A stretch of 64,000 nucleotides of DNA from Massilia sp. Root133 (GTDB lineage: Bacteria > Pseudomonadota > Gammaproteobacteria > Burkholderiales > Burkholderiaceae_D). The notes below the pieces were generated by a model. That model made no database searches, was not told the origin of the DNA, and worked only from the letters and a program-made list of their open reading frames with translations. Made by a program: the position numbers and the translations under genes. The stretch spans positions 151,668 through 215,667 of the forward strand of contig NZ_LMEW01000003.1 in NCBI RefSeq assembly GCF_001426525.1, read 5' to 3'. This document shows positions 36,972 to 44,822 of the stretch, one piece after another (position 1 is the first letter of the stretch; each line of letters opens with the position of its first letter).

Positions 36972-37457
36972 ATGACAACATCCCCTCTGACCCACTTCGA
37001 CGCCACCGGACAAGCCCACATGGTCGACGTCGGCGCCAAGGACGCGACCCACCGTATCGCCGTCGCCGCCGGCACCATCCGCATGCTTCCGGCCACCCTG
37101 GAACTGGTGACGTCGGGCTCGGCCAAGAAGGGCGACGTGCTGGGCGTGGCGCGCATCGCGGCCATCATGGCGGCCAAGCGAACGAGCGACCTCATCCCCC
37201 TGTGCCATCCGCTGGCCATCACGCGGGTCGCCGTCGATTTCGAGATCGACGCGGCGAACAACAGCGTGCACTGCCGGGCGCAGGTGGAGACCTACGGCAA
37301 GACCGGGGTCGAGATGGAAGCGCTCACTTCGGTGCAGGTCGGCCTGCTGACCATTTATGACATGTGCAAGGCGGCGGATCGGGGGATGGTCATGACCAAT
37401 GTGCGGGTGCTGGAAAAGCATGGCGGCAAGTCGGGCGACTGGACGGCGGCGGTGTGA
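36972..37457 (+). CDS. moaC: Cyclic pyranopterin monophosphate synthase
   Basis: 161 residues from the ATG at 36972; the upstream open frame adds residues unlike MoaC. Motifs: [92 protein letters not shown]. It makes cPMP in molybdenum cofactor synthesis. It is divergent from the M48 gene with about 70 bases between starts. No other moa gene is in the window. Confidence 0.95.
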   Translation: MTTSPLTHFDATGQAHMVDVGAKDATHRIAVAAGTIRMLPATLELVTSGSAKKGDVLGVARIAAIMAAKRTSDLIPLCHPLAITRVAVDFEIDAANNSVHCRAQVETYGKTGVEMEALTSVQVGLLTIYDMCKAADRGMVMTNVRVLEKHGGKSGDWTAAV

Positions 37458-37694
37458 TTAATGTGTTTAGACTCGTTGGGTTATATGCCCATCCGTAGCT
37501 GGCCACTCTTCAAGAGTCGGTCAACGACAGAAGATTCGTCCGCACGGGCACCCGTTTAATAATCGAAGAAAATTCCAGAAACCCCATTCTTGAGACTTGA
37601 TTTTTCCCCTTCACTTCACTTGACAGTTACCAACGACGGCGCCAGCGGCCCGGTCGAAAATATTCGCTTCCCTCAACTTGTACCGGAGAGAAGC

Positions 37695-38186
37695 ATGGCT
37701 ACTGACGTTTATCTGAGTATCGATGGAATCAAGGGCGAGTCAGCAGACTCTGCGCACCAAGGATGGATCGAGCTGACTTCGGCACAATGGGGCGTCACAC
37801 AGCCCCGTAGCGCAACCGCATCCACAGGAGGCGGCCATACTGCGGAACGCTGCGAGCACCGCACCCTCGCAATCAGTAAGCTTGCGGACCTCGCCTCCCC
37901 CGTTCTGATGCAGACCTGCTCGATGGGTAAAACGATCCCGAAGGCCAAGCTGGAGTTCATGCGCGCTGATGGCGATGGTGTCCGCGTCAAGTATTACCAA
38001 GTCGAGTTAGAAAACGTCATGATCGCCAACATGGAGCAAATGGTGCATGGGGGCGGCATCCTGCATGACGAAATCGGACTACGCTTCTCCAAGATCAAAT
38101 GGTCGTACACGCAGCAGAAAATCGGTGGGGGCGCCGGTGGATCGACAACGGGCGGCTGGGATCTGGCTTGCAACAAATGCGCCTGA
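37695..38186 (+). CDS. hcp: Hcp-family type VI secretion tube protein
   Basis: 163 residues from the ATG at 37695 (GGAGAGAAGC before it). MATDVYLSIDGIKGES and the beta-rich segments HRTLAISKLADLASPVLMQTCSMGKTIPKAKLEFMRADG and KYYQVELENVMIANMEQM, ending GGWDLACNKCA, are typical of Hcp1 rings, which stack to form the T6SS tube and can carry effectors. No other T6SS structural gene is in the window, so this is an orphan copy. It is followed twelve bases later by the endopeptidase-like gene with a GGAGG ribosome site, as in Hcp-linked effector cassettes. Confidence 0.93.
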   Translation: MATDVYLSIDGIKGESADSAHQGWIELTSAQWGVTQPRSATASTGGGHTAERCEHRTLAISKLADLASPVLMQTCSMGKTIPKAKLEFMRADGDGVRVKYYQVELENVMIANMEQMVHGGGILHDEIGLRFSKIKWSYTQQKIGGGAGGSTTGGWDLACNKCA

Positions 38187-38198
38187 GGAGGCTACCCC

Positions 38199-38721
38199 AT
38201 GCCTACCGAATGGACGACCGAAGACGACGACAGGTGCCCCGACCCGATCCGTCCTCGCCCGACACAGGATTCGCGAGGCTTCTTCATGCTTCCACAAGCG
38301 CCTATGGACTCGGGCTACTATGTGTATGGTGATCTCTACAAGAAGCCGGCTAAAGGCGCCTATCAGTACGCTCACCCGATCATGATGACGGCCGTGCTTC
38401 GTGTGGCGCTGGAGTGGCAGGCCATCGATAAGCGACGTATCGGTATCGGAGACATCAGCCTCCCGGACGGCAGGAGAACCCCGGATCACAACTCACATAT
38501 GAGCGGGCTGGAGGTTGATGTGCGGCCGCTACGCAAGGACGGTCTCGAACTTCCGGTGTTCTGGTGGGATGCGGAATGACAAACAAGGCACCGCAAAGCT
38601 GATCGAGATGTTCAGAACATTTGCTCCAGTCGCTTTTGTATTGTTTAACGGCCCCGATATCCCGTTCGTCAGAAAGGCCACGAATCACGACCATCATTTT
38701 CATGTGAAGCTACGGGGCTGA
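38199..38721 (+). pseudogene. Murein-endopeptidase-like T6SS effector candidate, frameshifted
   Basis: The first frame (38199-38579) reads DSGYYVYGD, HPIMMTAVLRVALEW, GIGDISLPDGRRTPDHNSHMSGLEVDVRPLRK, resembling the metal-binding region (HxxSHxxGLxVD) of MepA-type penicillin-insensitive murein endopeptidases, then stops at a TGA after WWDAE. The next frame carries DKQGTAKLIEMFRTF, FVLFNGPDIPF and NHDHHFHVKLRG up to 38721, the family's C-terminal zinc-ligand block. The two parts fit together with a shift of one frame around 38576. It could be a real inactivating indel, a sequencing error, or a recoding site (GAA TGA C). With both parts the protein would be about 173 residues. It sits between hcp and a candidate immunity gene. 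Confidence 0.78.
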
Positions 38722-38722
38722 C

Positions 38723-39127
38723 ATGCGCAAAACGATAACCTTACTGACCTTGGGCGCGACGGCAATCGCGCTGTCGCTCGCCCATGCTGCCGACCCGTCT
38801 TCCGATCCGTACCGTCTCTGGAAACCAATGCAAGGGGCAATCTACAAAGTCCATTCCGGCATCGTTTCAGATCGCACGCCGGCAACGGCGAACGATCGCA
38901 AGCTGACAGTTCTCGTCGATGGCAAGTCTGCGAAAGACATTTTCGATTCCATTGGTCCGGACCTGCCCGAAACATGTACCGGAGAACCGGGCGACCGGAT
39001 GCGGAAAAAAAAAGGCCTTCATTGCAGCTACACCGCGCAGGACAAGGGAACGAAAGATGGCCCCTATCGATGCTGGATCGGTCTCGATCTTCGGACTGGG
39101 GACAGCGTCGGAACCGTGAGTTGCTAG
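38723..39127 (+). CDS. Exported small protein, candidate immunity protein
   Basis: 134 residues. A signal peptide (ITLLTLGATAIALSLAHA) targets it to the periplasm. The mature part has four cysteines (TCTGE, LHCSY, YRCWIG, VSC) that could form two disulfides, and no motif I recognise. It begins one base after the end of the endopeptidase-like gene, the position where periplasmic immunity proteins to peptidoglycan-targeting T6SS effectors sit. The function is inferred from context only. A run of nine As at about 39005-39013 encodes RKKK and may be prone to slippage or sequencing error. Confidence 0.72.
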   Translation: MRKTITLLTLGATAIALSLAHAADPSSDPYRLWKPMQGAIYKVHSGIVSDRTPATANDRKLTVLVDGKSAKDIFDSIGPDLPETCTGEPGDRMRKKKGLHCSYTAQDKGTKDGPYRCWIGLDLRTGDSVGTVSC

Positions 39128-39516
39128 CTACCGCTCCCACGCAACCGCGTCCCGACCCACCAGTAATTCCCCTGCGCGTCCTGCCCCCCCGCCGTCCGGT
39201 CCCCATACGGCTGGTCGCGCGGCTCGGACAAGCTGGTTGCGCCATGGTCCAGCGCCCGCGCATAGACCCGGTCGACATCCTCGACATACACGTGCACCGA
39301 GGCGATCAGATCGGCCCCCGGCCGGCATCCCATCATCACCACGGAATCCCCGATCCTGACCTCCGCGTGCCGGATCCCGCCGTCGGCGTCCGGCTGGCGC
39401 CGCAGCTCGGTCGCGCCGAACGCGTGGGCGAGAAAATCGAGCATGGCGCGCACATCCTTCACAAGCAAATACGGCGATACCGCGTTATAGCCGTCCGGTT
39501 TGTATCGTTCGTCCAT
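39124..39516 (-). CDS. VOC (glyoxalase-fold) family protein
   Basis: 130 residues: NAVSPYLLVKDVRAMLDFLAHAFGA, HAEVRIGDSVVMMG, SVHVYVEDVDRVYARALDHGATSLSEPRDQPYGDRTAGGQDAQGNYWWV, the PhnB-like version of the vicinal oxygen chelate fold. The exact substrate cannot be stated, and proteins of this subgroup often lack a proven enzyme activity. It converges on the small exported protein with a four-base overlap and is divergent from pqqA across a 192-base region that holds a sigma-54-type promoter. Confidence 0.88.
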   Translation of the reverse strand: MDERYKPDGYNAVSPYLLVKDVRAMLDFLAHAFGATELRRQPDADGGIRHAEVRIGDSVVMMGCRPGADLIASVHVYVEDVDRVYARALDHGATSLSEPRDQPYGDRTAGGQDAQGNYWWVGTRLRGSGS

Positions 39517-39529
39517 CTGCGTCTCCCAG

Positions 39530-39600
39530 TGTTCACACGAAACTGAACAATTCTGTCACAGATGTATCGTCGTGCAATACAACTGTTCATCTTTGACACA
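39530..39600. promoter_or_regulatory. Repeated TGTTCA/TGTCACA half-sites upstream of pqqA
   Basis: Five related half-sites: TGTTCA 39530, TGAACA 39544, TGTCACA 39554, TGTTCAT 39584 and TGACACA 39594. The first two form an inverted repeat, as do the third and fifth. They lie 30-100 bases upstream of the -24 element, where enhancer-binding activators act. The activator is not identified. Confidence 0.45.
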
Positions 39601-39632
39601 GGCCTGCCCAGCAAATAGAGCGCCACGCCATG

Positions 39633-39648
39633 TGGCATGGATATTGCG
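39633..39648 (+). promoter_or_regulatory. Sigma-54-type (-24/-12) promoter of pqqABCDE
   Basis: TGGCATGGATATTGCG has the -24 GG and -12 GC elements with the exact TGGCAC-N5-TTGC spacing; -12 is followed by about 50 bases to the pqqA ATG, with AAGGAG before it. Confidence 0.65.
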
Positions 39649-39708
39649 AATTCCTCCTTGACTGCGCGCCGCGCATTCATAACCCATCCAACGATCAAGG
39701 AGACAACC

Positions 39709-39783
39709 ATGGCCTGGACCAAACCCGAATTCATCGACTGGCGTTTCGGCTTCGAAATCACGATGTACATCGCGAATCGCTGA
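39709..39783 (+). CDS. pqqA: PQQ precursor peptide PqqA
   Basis: 24 residues, too short for routine ORF calling, with AAGGAGACAACC before the ATG. The sequence [20 protein letters not shown] ends YIANR. Glu16 and Tyr20 in the conserved E-x3-Y are the residues crosslinked by PqqE and then become pyrroloquinoline quinone. It is the first gene of the pqqABCDE cluster; pqqB begins at 39831. Confidence 0.97.
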   Translation: MAWTKPEFIDWRFGFEITMYIANR

Positions 39784-39830
39784 TGCAGCCCACGCCCGCG
39801 GCAGCGCCGCGGGCTTACCGGATCCCCGTC

Positions 39831-40739
39831 ATGAAGATCGTCGTATTAGGCTCCGCAGCCGGAGGCGGTTTCCCGCAGTGGAACTGCAATTGCCGCAATT
39901 GCGCCGGGCTCCGTAACGGCACCGTCCGCGCGACGGCGCGCACGCAATCGTCGATCGCCGTGTCGGCCAACGGGACCGACTGGGTGCTGATCAACGCGTC
40001 GCCGGACATCCTCGCACAGATCCGCGCCACACCCGCGCTGCAGCCGGCACGCGGCCAGCGCGATACGGGCATCGCCGCCGTCATGCTGATGGATGCGCAG
40101 ATCGACCATGTCACCGGCCTCCTGATGCTGCGCGAGGGGAAAGAGCTGCCCCTCTATTGCACCGCACAGGTCTGGCGCGAACTCAACCAGGGGCTGCCGC
40201 TCGTGCCCGTGCTGTCGCACTATTGCGGCGTGCGCTGGCATGCGCTGCCGATCGAAGGCGGCATGCACGTGCCCGGCATCGACGGCATCCGCTTCACGCC
40301 GCTGGCACTGAACAGCAAGGCGCCGCCCTATTCCGACCACCGCAACGATCCTCACCCGGGCGACAACATCGGCCTGCTGATCGAGGACACGCAAACAGGC
40401 AAATCCGTGTTCTACGCACCTGGTCTTGGCGCAATCGATCCGCAGGTGGATGCCGCGCTGCAGACAGCGGATTGCGTGCTCGTCGACGGCACGTTCTGGC
40501 GCGCGGACGAGATGATCGCGCTGGGGTTTTCCAAAAAAATGGCGGCCGACATGGGCCACCTGCCGCAGTCCGGCGACGGGGGCATGATCGCCGTCCTCGA
40601 CGGCATCAAGGCGCGGCGCAAGGTGCTCATCCACATCAACAACACGAATCCGATCCTGGACGAAGACTCGGCAGAGCGCGCCCTGCTCGCGCGCCACGGC
40701 ATCGAGGTCGCGTTCGACGGCATGGAGATCAAGTCATGA
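39831..40739 (+). CDS. pqqB: PQQ biosynthesis protein PqqB
   Basis: 302 residues from the ATG at 39831 ([20 protein letters not shown]); an earlier in-frame ATG overlaps the pqqA stop and would add about 16 residues not seen in the family. The CNCRNC motif and metallo-beta-lactamase fold segments ([25 protein letters not shown] [50 protein letters not shown]) are those of PqqB, a hydroxylase acting on the precursor before PqqC. Translationally coupled to pqqC (ATGA). Confidence 0.95.
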   Translation: MKIVVLGSAAGGGFPQWNCNCRNCAGLRNGTVRATARTQSSIAVSANGTDWVLINASPDILAQIRATPALQPARGQRDTGIAAVMLMDAQIDHVTGLLMLREGKELPLYCTAQVWRELNQGLPLVPVLSHYCGVRWHALPIEGGMHVPGIDGIRFTPLALNSKAPPYSDHRNDPHPGDNIGLLIEDTQTGKSVFYAPGLGAIDPQVDAALQTADCVLVDGTFWRADEMIALGFSKKMAADMGHLPQSGDGGMIAVLDGIKARRKVLIHINNTNPILDEDSAERALLARHGIEVAFDGMEIKS

Positions 40740-41425
40740 GTACCGAAGCCTGGAGCCGCGACGAGTTCGAGGCGCAATTGCGCGCCCGAGGTGCCGGCTA
40801 CCACATCCATCATCCGTTCAACGTCAACATGAACGAGGGCCTGCTGGGCCCGGACCAGATCCGCGGCTGGGTCGCCAACCGGTTTTATTACCAGGTCAAT
40901 ATCCCGCAAAAGGATGGCGCCATCATCGCCAACTGCCCGGACCGCGCCACACGGCGCCGGTGGGTGCGCCGCATCCTCGACCATGACGGCTGGGGCGATA
41001 ACGAAGGCGGCATCGAGGCGTGGGTGCGGCTCGGCGAGGCCGTCGGCCTGACGCGCGAGGCACTGTGGTCGCAGCGTCACGTCGTGCCCGGCGTGCGCTT
41101 CGCGGTCGATGCGTACGTCAATTTTGCACGCCAGGCGCCGTGGCAGGAAGCCGTCTGCTCGTCGCTGACGGAGATGTTCGCGCCGAAGATCCACAAGGAC
41201 CGGCTGGCCAACTGGCCGACGCATTACGCGTGGATCGATCCCGACGGCTTGCAGTATTTCCGCAGCCGCATCTCGCTCGCCGAGCGCGACGTCGAGCACG
41301 GCCTGGAAGTGACGCTCGGCCATTTCACCACCCGCGCCCAGCAAGAGCGCGCGCTCGAGATCCTGCAGTTCAAGCTCGACATCCTGTGGGCCATGCTCGA
41401 CGCCATCGAGAAGGCCTATCCCTGA
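40736..41425 (+). CDS. pqqC: Pyrroloquinoline-quinone synthase PqqC
   Basis: 229 residues, starting in the pqqB stop (ATGA). [80 protein letters not shown] and [20 protein letters not shown] are standard PqqC motifs with the active-site His and Tyr residues. The cofactor-less oxidase performs the final ring closure and oxidation to PQQ. It is separate from pqqD here, while some organisms carry a PqqC-PqqD fusion. Confidence 0.97.
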   Translation: MSTEAWSRDEFEAQLRARGAGYHIHHPFNVNMNEGLLGPDQIRGWVANRFYYQVNIPQKDGAIIANCPDRATRRRWVRRILDHDGWGDNEGGIEAWVRLGEAVGLTREALWSQRHVVPGVRFAVDAYVNFARQAPWQEAVCSSLTEMFAPKIHKDRLANWPTHYAWIDPDGLQYFRSRISLAERDVEHGLEVTLGHFTTRAQQERALEILQFKLDILWAMLDAIEKAYP

Positions 41426-41436
41426 GGAGGCAAGCC

Positions 41437-41700
41437 ATGCACACCGTTCCCGATCAACCCGCCCTGTCGCGCCTCTTCCGCATGCAGTGGGAAGAGGCCC
41501 AAGGCAACTACGTACTCCTGTATCCGGAGGGGATGGTCAAGCTGAGCCAGAGCGCGGCCGAGATCCTGAAGCGCTGCGATGGCGCCCGTACCGTGCCGGC
41601 CATCGTCGGCGAGCTCGAACAGGCGTTCAACTGCGGCGGCCTGCGGGACGACGTCGACGATTTCCTGCGCGTCGCCAGCGAACGCGGCTGGATCGTGTGA
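41437..41700 (+). CDS. pqqD: PqqA-binding chaperone PqqD
   Basis: 87 residues with a GAGGAGG ribosome site before the ATG at 41437. [36 protein letters not shown] and the C-terminal [17 protein letters not shown] are the winged-helix RRE-type fold that holds PqqA for PqqE. It ends seven bases before pqqE. Confidence 0.95.
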   Translation: MHTVPDQPALSRLFRMQWEEAQGNYVLLYPEGMVKLSQSAAEILKRCDGARTVPAIVGELEQAFNCGGLRDDVDDFLRVASERGWIV

Positions 41701-41707
41701 GCCCATC

Positions 41708-42835
41708 ATGAATGCCCCGACCTTCCGCCCCGCCATCGCGCCGCCGCTGTGGCTGCTGGCCGAGCTGACCTATCGCTGCCCGCTGCACTGCCCGTTCTGC
41801 TACAACCCGGTCGATTCCGCCAATGACCGCACCGAACTGACGACCGAGCAATGGTTCGACGTGATGCGCCAGGCGCGCCAGCTCGGCGCCGCGCAACTCG
41901 GCTTCTCGGGCGGCGAACCGCTGCTACGGGACGATCTCGAAGAACTGGTCGGAGAAGGCCGCCGGCTGGGGTTTTATACGAACCTGATCACGTCCGGCAT
42001 CGGCCTCACCGAATCGCGCCTCGCCCGCATGAAGGAACTGGGCCTCGATCACATCCAGCTGTCGTTCCAGGATTCGACGCGCGAACTGAACGATTTCCTG
42101 TCGAGCACGAAGACGTTCGACCTGAAGGCGCGCGTCGCCCGGCTCATCAAGCAGTACGCCTATCCGATGGTGTTGAACGTCGTGCTGCACCGCTTCAATC
42201 TCGACCACGTGGAGCGGATCATAGCCATGGCGCTCGAGATGGGCGTCGAGTACCTGGAACTGGCCAACACGCAGTATTACGGCTGGGCGCTCGTCAACCG
42301 CGACCAGTTGATGCCGACGCGGGAGCAGGTCGCGCATGCGGAAAGCGTCGTGAACGCATGCCGCGCGCGGATCGGCAACAAGATGCGCATCCTGTTCGTC
42401 GTGCCCGACTATTTCGAGGCGCGGCCCAAGGCGTGCATGAACGGCTGGGGCGGCGTATTCCTCGGCATCGCACCGGACGGTACCGCCCTGCCCTGCCACG
42501 CGGCCCGCACATTGCCGGGCATCGATTTTCCGAATGTGCGGGACACGCGCGTGAAGGAGATCTGGTACGACAGCGACGCATTCAACCGCTACCGCGGCGA
42601 TGCCTGGATGAAAGATCCGTGCCGCACCTGCGACGACAAGGCGAAGGACTTCGGCGGCTGCCGCTGCCAGGCGTATGCGCTGACGGGCGACGCCGCCAAC
42701 GCGGACCCGGTCTGCGCGAAGTCGGCGCGGCACGGCGACGTGCAGGCGATCGTCATGCATGCACAGCGAACACAGCAAGACGCCGTGTGGCAGCCGGCGC
42801 AACCGATCGTGTTCCGAAAAAATCCCCAAAAATAG
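41708..42835 (+). CDS. pqqE: PqqE radical SAM enzyme
   Basis: 375 residues from the ATG at 41708. [13 protein letters not shown] holds the CxxxCxxC cluster motif that binds the SAM-coordinated [4Fe-4S]; [17 protein letters not shown] is the SAM-binding GGE segment. The C-terminal part has the SPASM cysteines ([36 protein letters not shown]). It crosslinks Glu and Tyr of PqqA, the first committed step. No PqqF protease or PQQ-dependent dehydrogenase is in the window, so these must be elsewhere. Confidence 0.97.
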   Translation: MNAPTFRPAIAPPLWLLAELTYRCPLHCPFCYNPVDSANDRTELTTEQWFDVMRQARQLGAAQLGFSGGEPLLRDDLEELVGEGRRLGFYTNLITSGIGLTESRLARMKELGLDHIQLSFQDSTRELNDFLSSTKTFDLKARVARLIKQYAYPMVLNVVLHRFNLDHVERIIAMALEMGVEYLELANTQYYGWALVNRDQLMPTREQVAHAESVVNACRARIGNKMRILFVVPDYFEARPKACMNGWGGVFLGIAPDGTALPCHAARTLPGIDFPNVRDTRVKEIWYDSDAFNRYRGDAWMKDPCRTCDDKAKDFGGCRCQAYALTGDAANADPVCAKSARHGDVQAIVMHAQRTQQDAVWQPAQPIVFRKNPQK

Positions 42836-42997
42836 GTCTCTGCACAACAATCTTTTATTGAACAGATATCGAACGACGCAGGCACGAACGTAAGTGTTGG
42901 AAAAACGCGCCAAATCGTACATACGGACCCGAATTCTCACAGATTATTTCCGCACATCAATTAACATTTACCTGAACTCATCATCAGGAGATGTGCC

Positions 42998-44719
42998 ATG
43001 TTCAAACAGATGAAGGTCGCGACCCGGCTGACCCTTGGTTTTCTTGCCGTCGTCGTGCTCGGCGCCATCGTCGCCGGCATTGCGATCTATAACATGACGC
43101 AGATGAACGAGCGCGCCAAGCGCATGTACCAGAAGGAATTGCTGGGCATTTCCTACGTCAAGGAAGCCGATCTGAACCAGGTCTCCCTCGGCCGTTCGCT
43201 GCGCGGCGCCATGCTGGCGTCGACCGACGACCAGCGCACCAGGATGCTGGCCAACGCCGACAAGTACAAGCAGCTGCTGCAGGAAAACCTCGACAAGGCG
43301 CGTCCGCTGTTCCACTCGGACGAAGGCAAGCGCATCTTTGCCGAAGCCGATGCACAGCTGCGCGACTTCGACGGCATGACCACGGACCTGGTCAAGCACG
43401 TGAAAGCGGAGCCGCTCGAGACGAAGCGCGATTCCGTCGACTACCTGTTCGGCACGCTGCTGCCGAAGTCGCAAGACCTCGACGCCAAATTGGCGGAACT
43501 GGCCCATAACAAGGAAGCGATGGCCCAGGAAACCAATCTGAGCAACAAGAGCGCCTATGAAAACAGCCGCGCCACGCTGCTCGTGCTCGTCGCGCTCAGC
43601 GCCCTGCTCGGCACGGGCTTCGGCATCCTGATCACCCGGAGCCTGACGCGCCAGCTGGGCGGCGAGCCCGCCTATGCGGCCGAAGTCGCAGGCCGCATCG
43701 CCGCCGGCGACCTGGGCACCGACGTGCAACTGCGCGCCGGCGACGAGAGGAGCCTGCTGTTCGCGATGAAATCCATGCGCGACCGCCTGGCCCGCATCGT
43801 CAGCGAGGTGCGCCAGGGTACGGACGCCATCGCTTCCTCCTCCGCCGAAATCGCGAGCGGCAACCTGGACCTGTCGTCGCGCACGGAACAACAGGCCAGC
43901 TCGCTCGAGGAAACCGCGTCGTCGATGGAAGAGCTGACGTCGACCGTGAAGCAGAACGCCGACAACGCGCGCCAGGCCAATGTGCTGGCGCAAACGGCGT
44001 CGACCGTGGCCGGCCAGGGCGGCGACGTCGTGGCGCAGGTCGTGCAGACGATGGGCTCGATCAACGACTCGTCGAAGAAGATCGTGGACATCATTACCGT
44101 CATCGACGGCATCGCGTTCCAGACGAACATCCTGGCGCTGAACGCCGCGGTCGAGGCCGCGCGTGCCGGCGAACAGGGCCGCGGCTTCGCGGTCGTCGCG
44201 GGCGAAGTGCGCACGCTGGCCCAGCGCTCGGCCGCCGCGGCCAAGGAAATCAAGGGCTTGATCGGCGACTCCGTCGACAAGGTCGAAATCGGCACCAGGC
44301 TCGTCGACCAGGCCGGCAGCACGATGCACGAGGTCGTCTCAAGCATCCAGCGCGTGACGGACATCATGGCCGAGATCAGCGCCGCCAGCCAGGAGCAGAC
44401 CAGCGGCATCGAGCAGATCAACCAGGCGATCAGCCAGATGGACAACGTGACCCAGCAGAACGCGGGCCTCGTCGAGGAAGCCGCGGCCGCGTCGGAAGCC
44501 CTGCAGAACCAGGCGGGCAAGCTGGCGGAACTAGTCAGCGTGTTCCGCCTCGACGACCGTGTACAGGCGGCCGCACCGGCCGCGCCGGCGGCGCCGGTCC
44601 GTGCCGCGAAACGTGCCGCGACGCTGGCGGCACCGAAGCCGGCACCTGTCGTCAAGCCGGCACCGGTACGCGCGCCCGCGAGGGCGCCGGCCGCTGCGGA
44701 CGAGTGGGCAGAGTTCTAA
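42998..44719 (+). CDS. Methyl-accepting chemotaxis protein
   Basis: 573 residues with AGGAG before the ATG. Membrane helix 1 is [25 protein letters not shown], then a four-helix-bundle periplasmic sensor (about 35-185), helix 2 [23 protein letters not shown] ([21 protein letters not shown]), and a signalling domain with the hairpin tip [44 protein letters not shown]. The Ala/Pro-rich tail ends DEWAEF, matching the xWxxF CheR/CheB tether. It lies 162 bases after pqqE; whether it senses a PQQ-linked substrate is unknown. Confidence 0.95.
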   Translation: MFKQMKVATRLTLGFLAVVVLGAIVAGIAIYNMTQMNERAKRMYQKELLGISYVKEADLNQVSLGRSLRGAMLASTDDQRTRMLANADKYKQLLQENLDKARPLFHSDEGKRIFAEADAQLRDFDGMTTDLVKHVKAEPLETKRDSVDYLFGTLLPKSQDLDAKLAELAHNKEAMAQETNLSNKSAYENSRATLLVLVALSALLGTGFGILITRSLTRQLGGEPAYAAEVAGRIAAGDLGTDVQLRAGDERSLLFAMKSMRDRLARIVSEVRQGTDAIASSSAEIASGNLDLSSRTEQQASSLEETASSMEELTSTVKQNADNARQANVLAQTASTVAGQGGDVVAQVVQTMGSINDSSKKIVDIITVIDGIAFQTNILALNAAVEAARAGEQGRGFAVVAGEVRTLAQRSAAAAKEIKGLIGDSVDKVEIGTRLVDQAGSTMHEVVSSIQRVTDIMAEISAASQEQTSGIEQINQAISQMDNVTQQNAGLVEEAAAASEALQNQAGKLAELVSVFRLDDRVQAAAPAAPAAPVRAAKRAATLAAPKPAPVVKPAPVRAPARAPAAADEWAEF

Positions 44720-44822
44720 GGCCCGTTCCCTGCTCCATCTTTCGCGTGGTAAATTGCTGCCTTTCACCGGCTGAGCCAACAGGCGCAGCCGTGTATTCAC
44801 AAGCCACAAGCGAGAGGACAGG

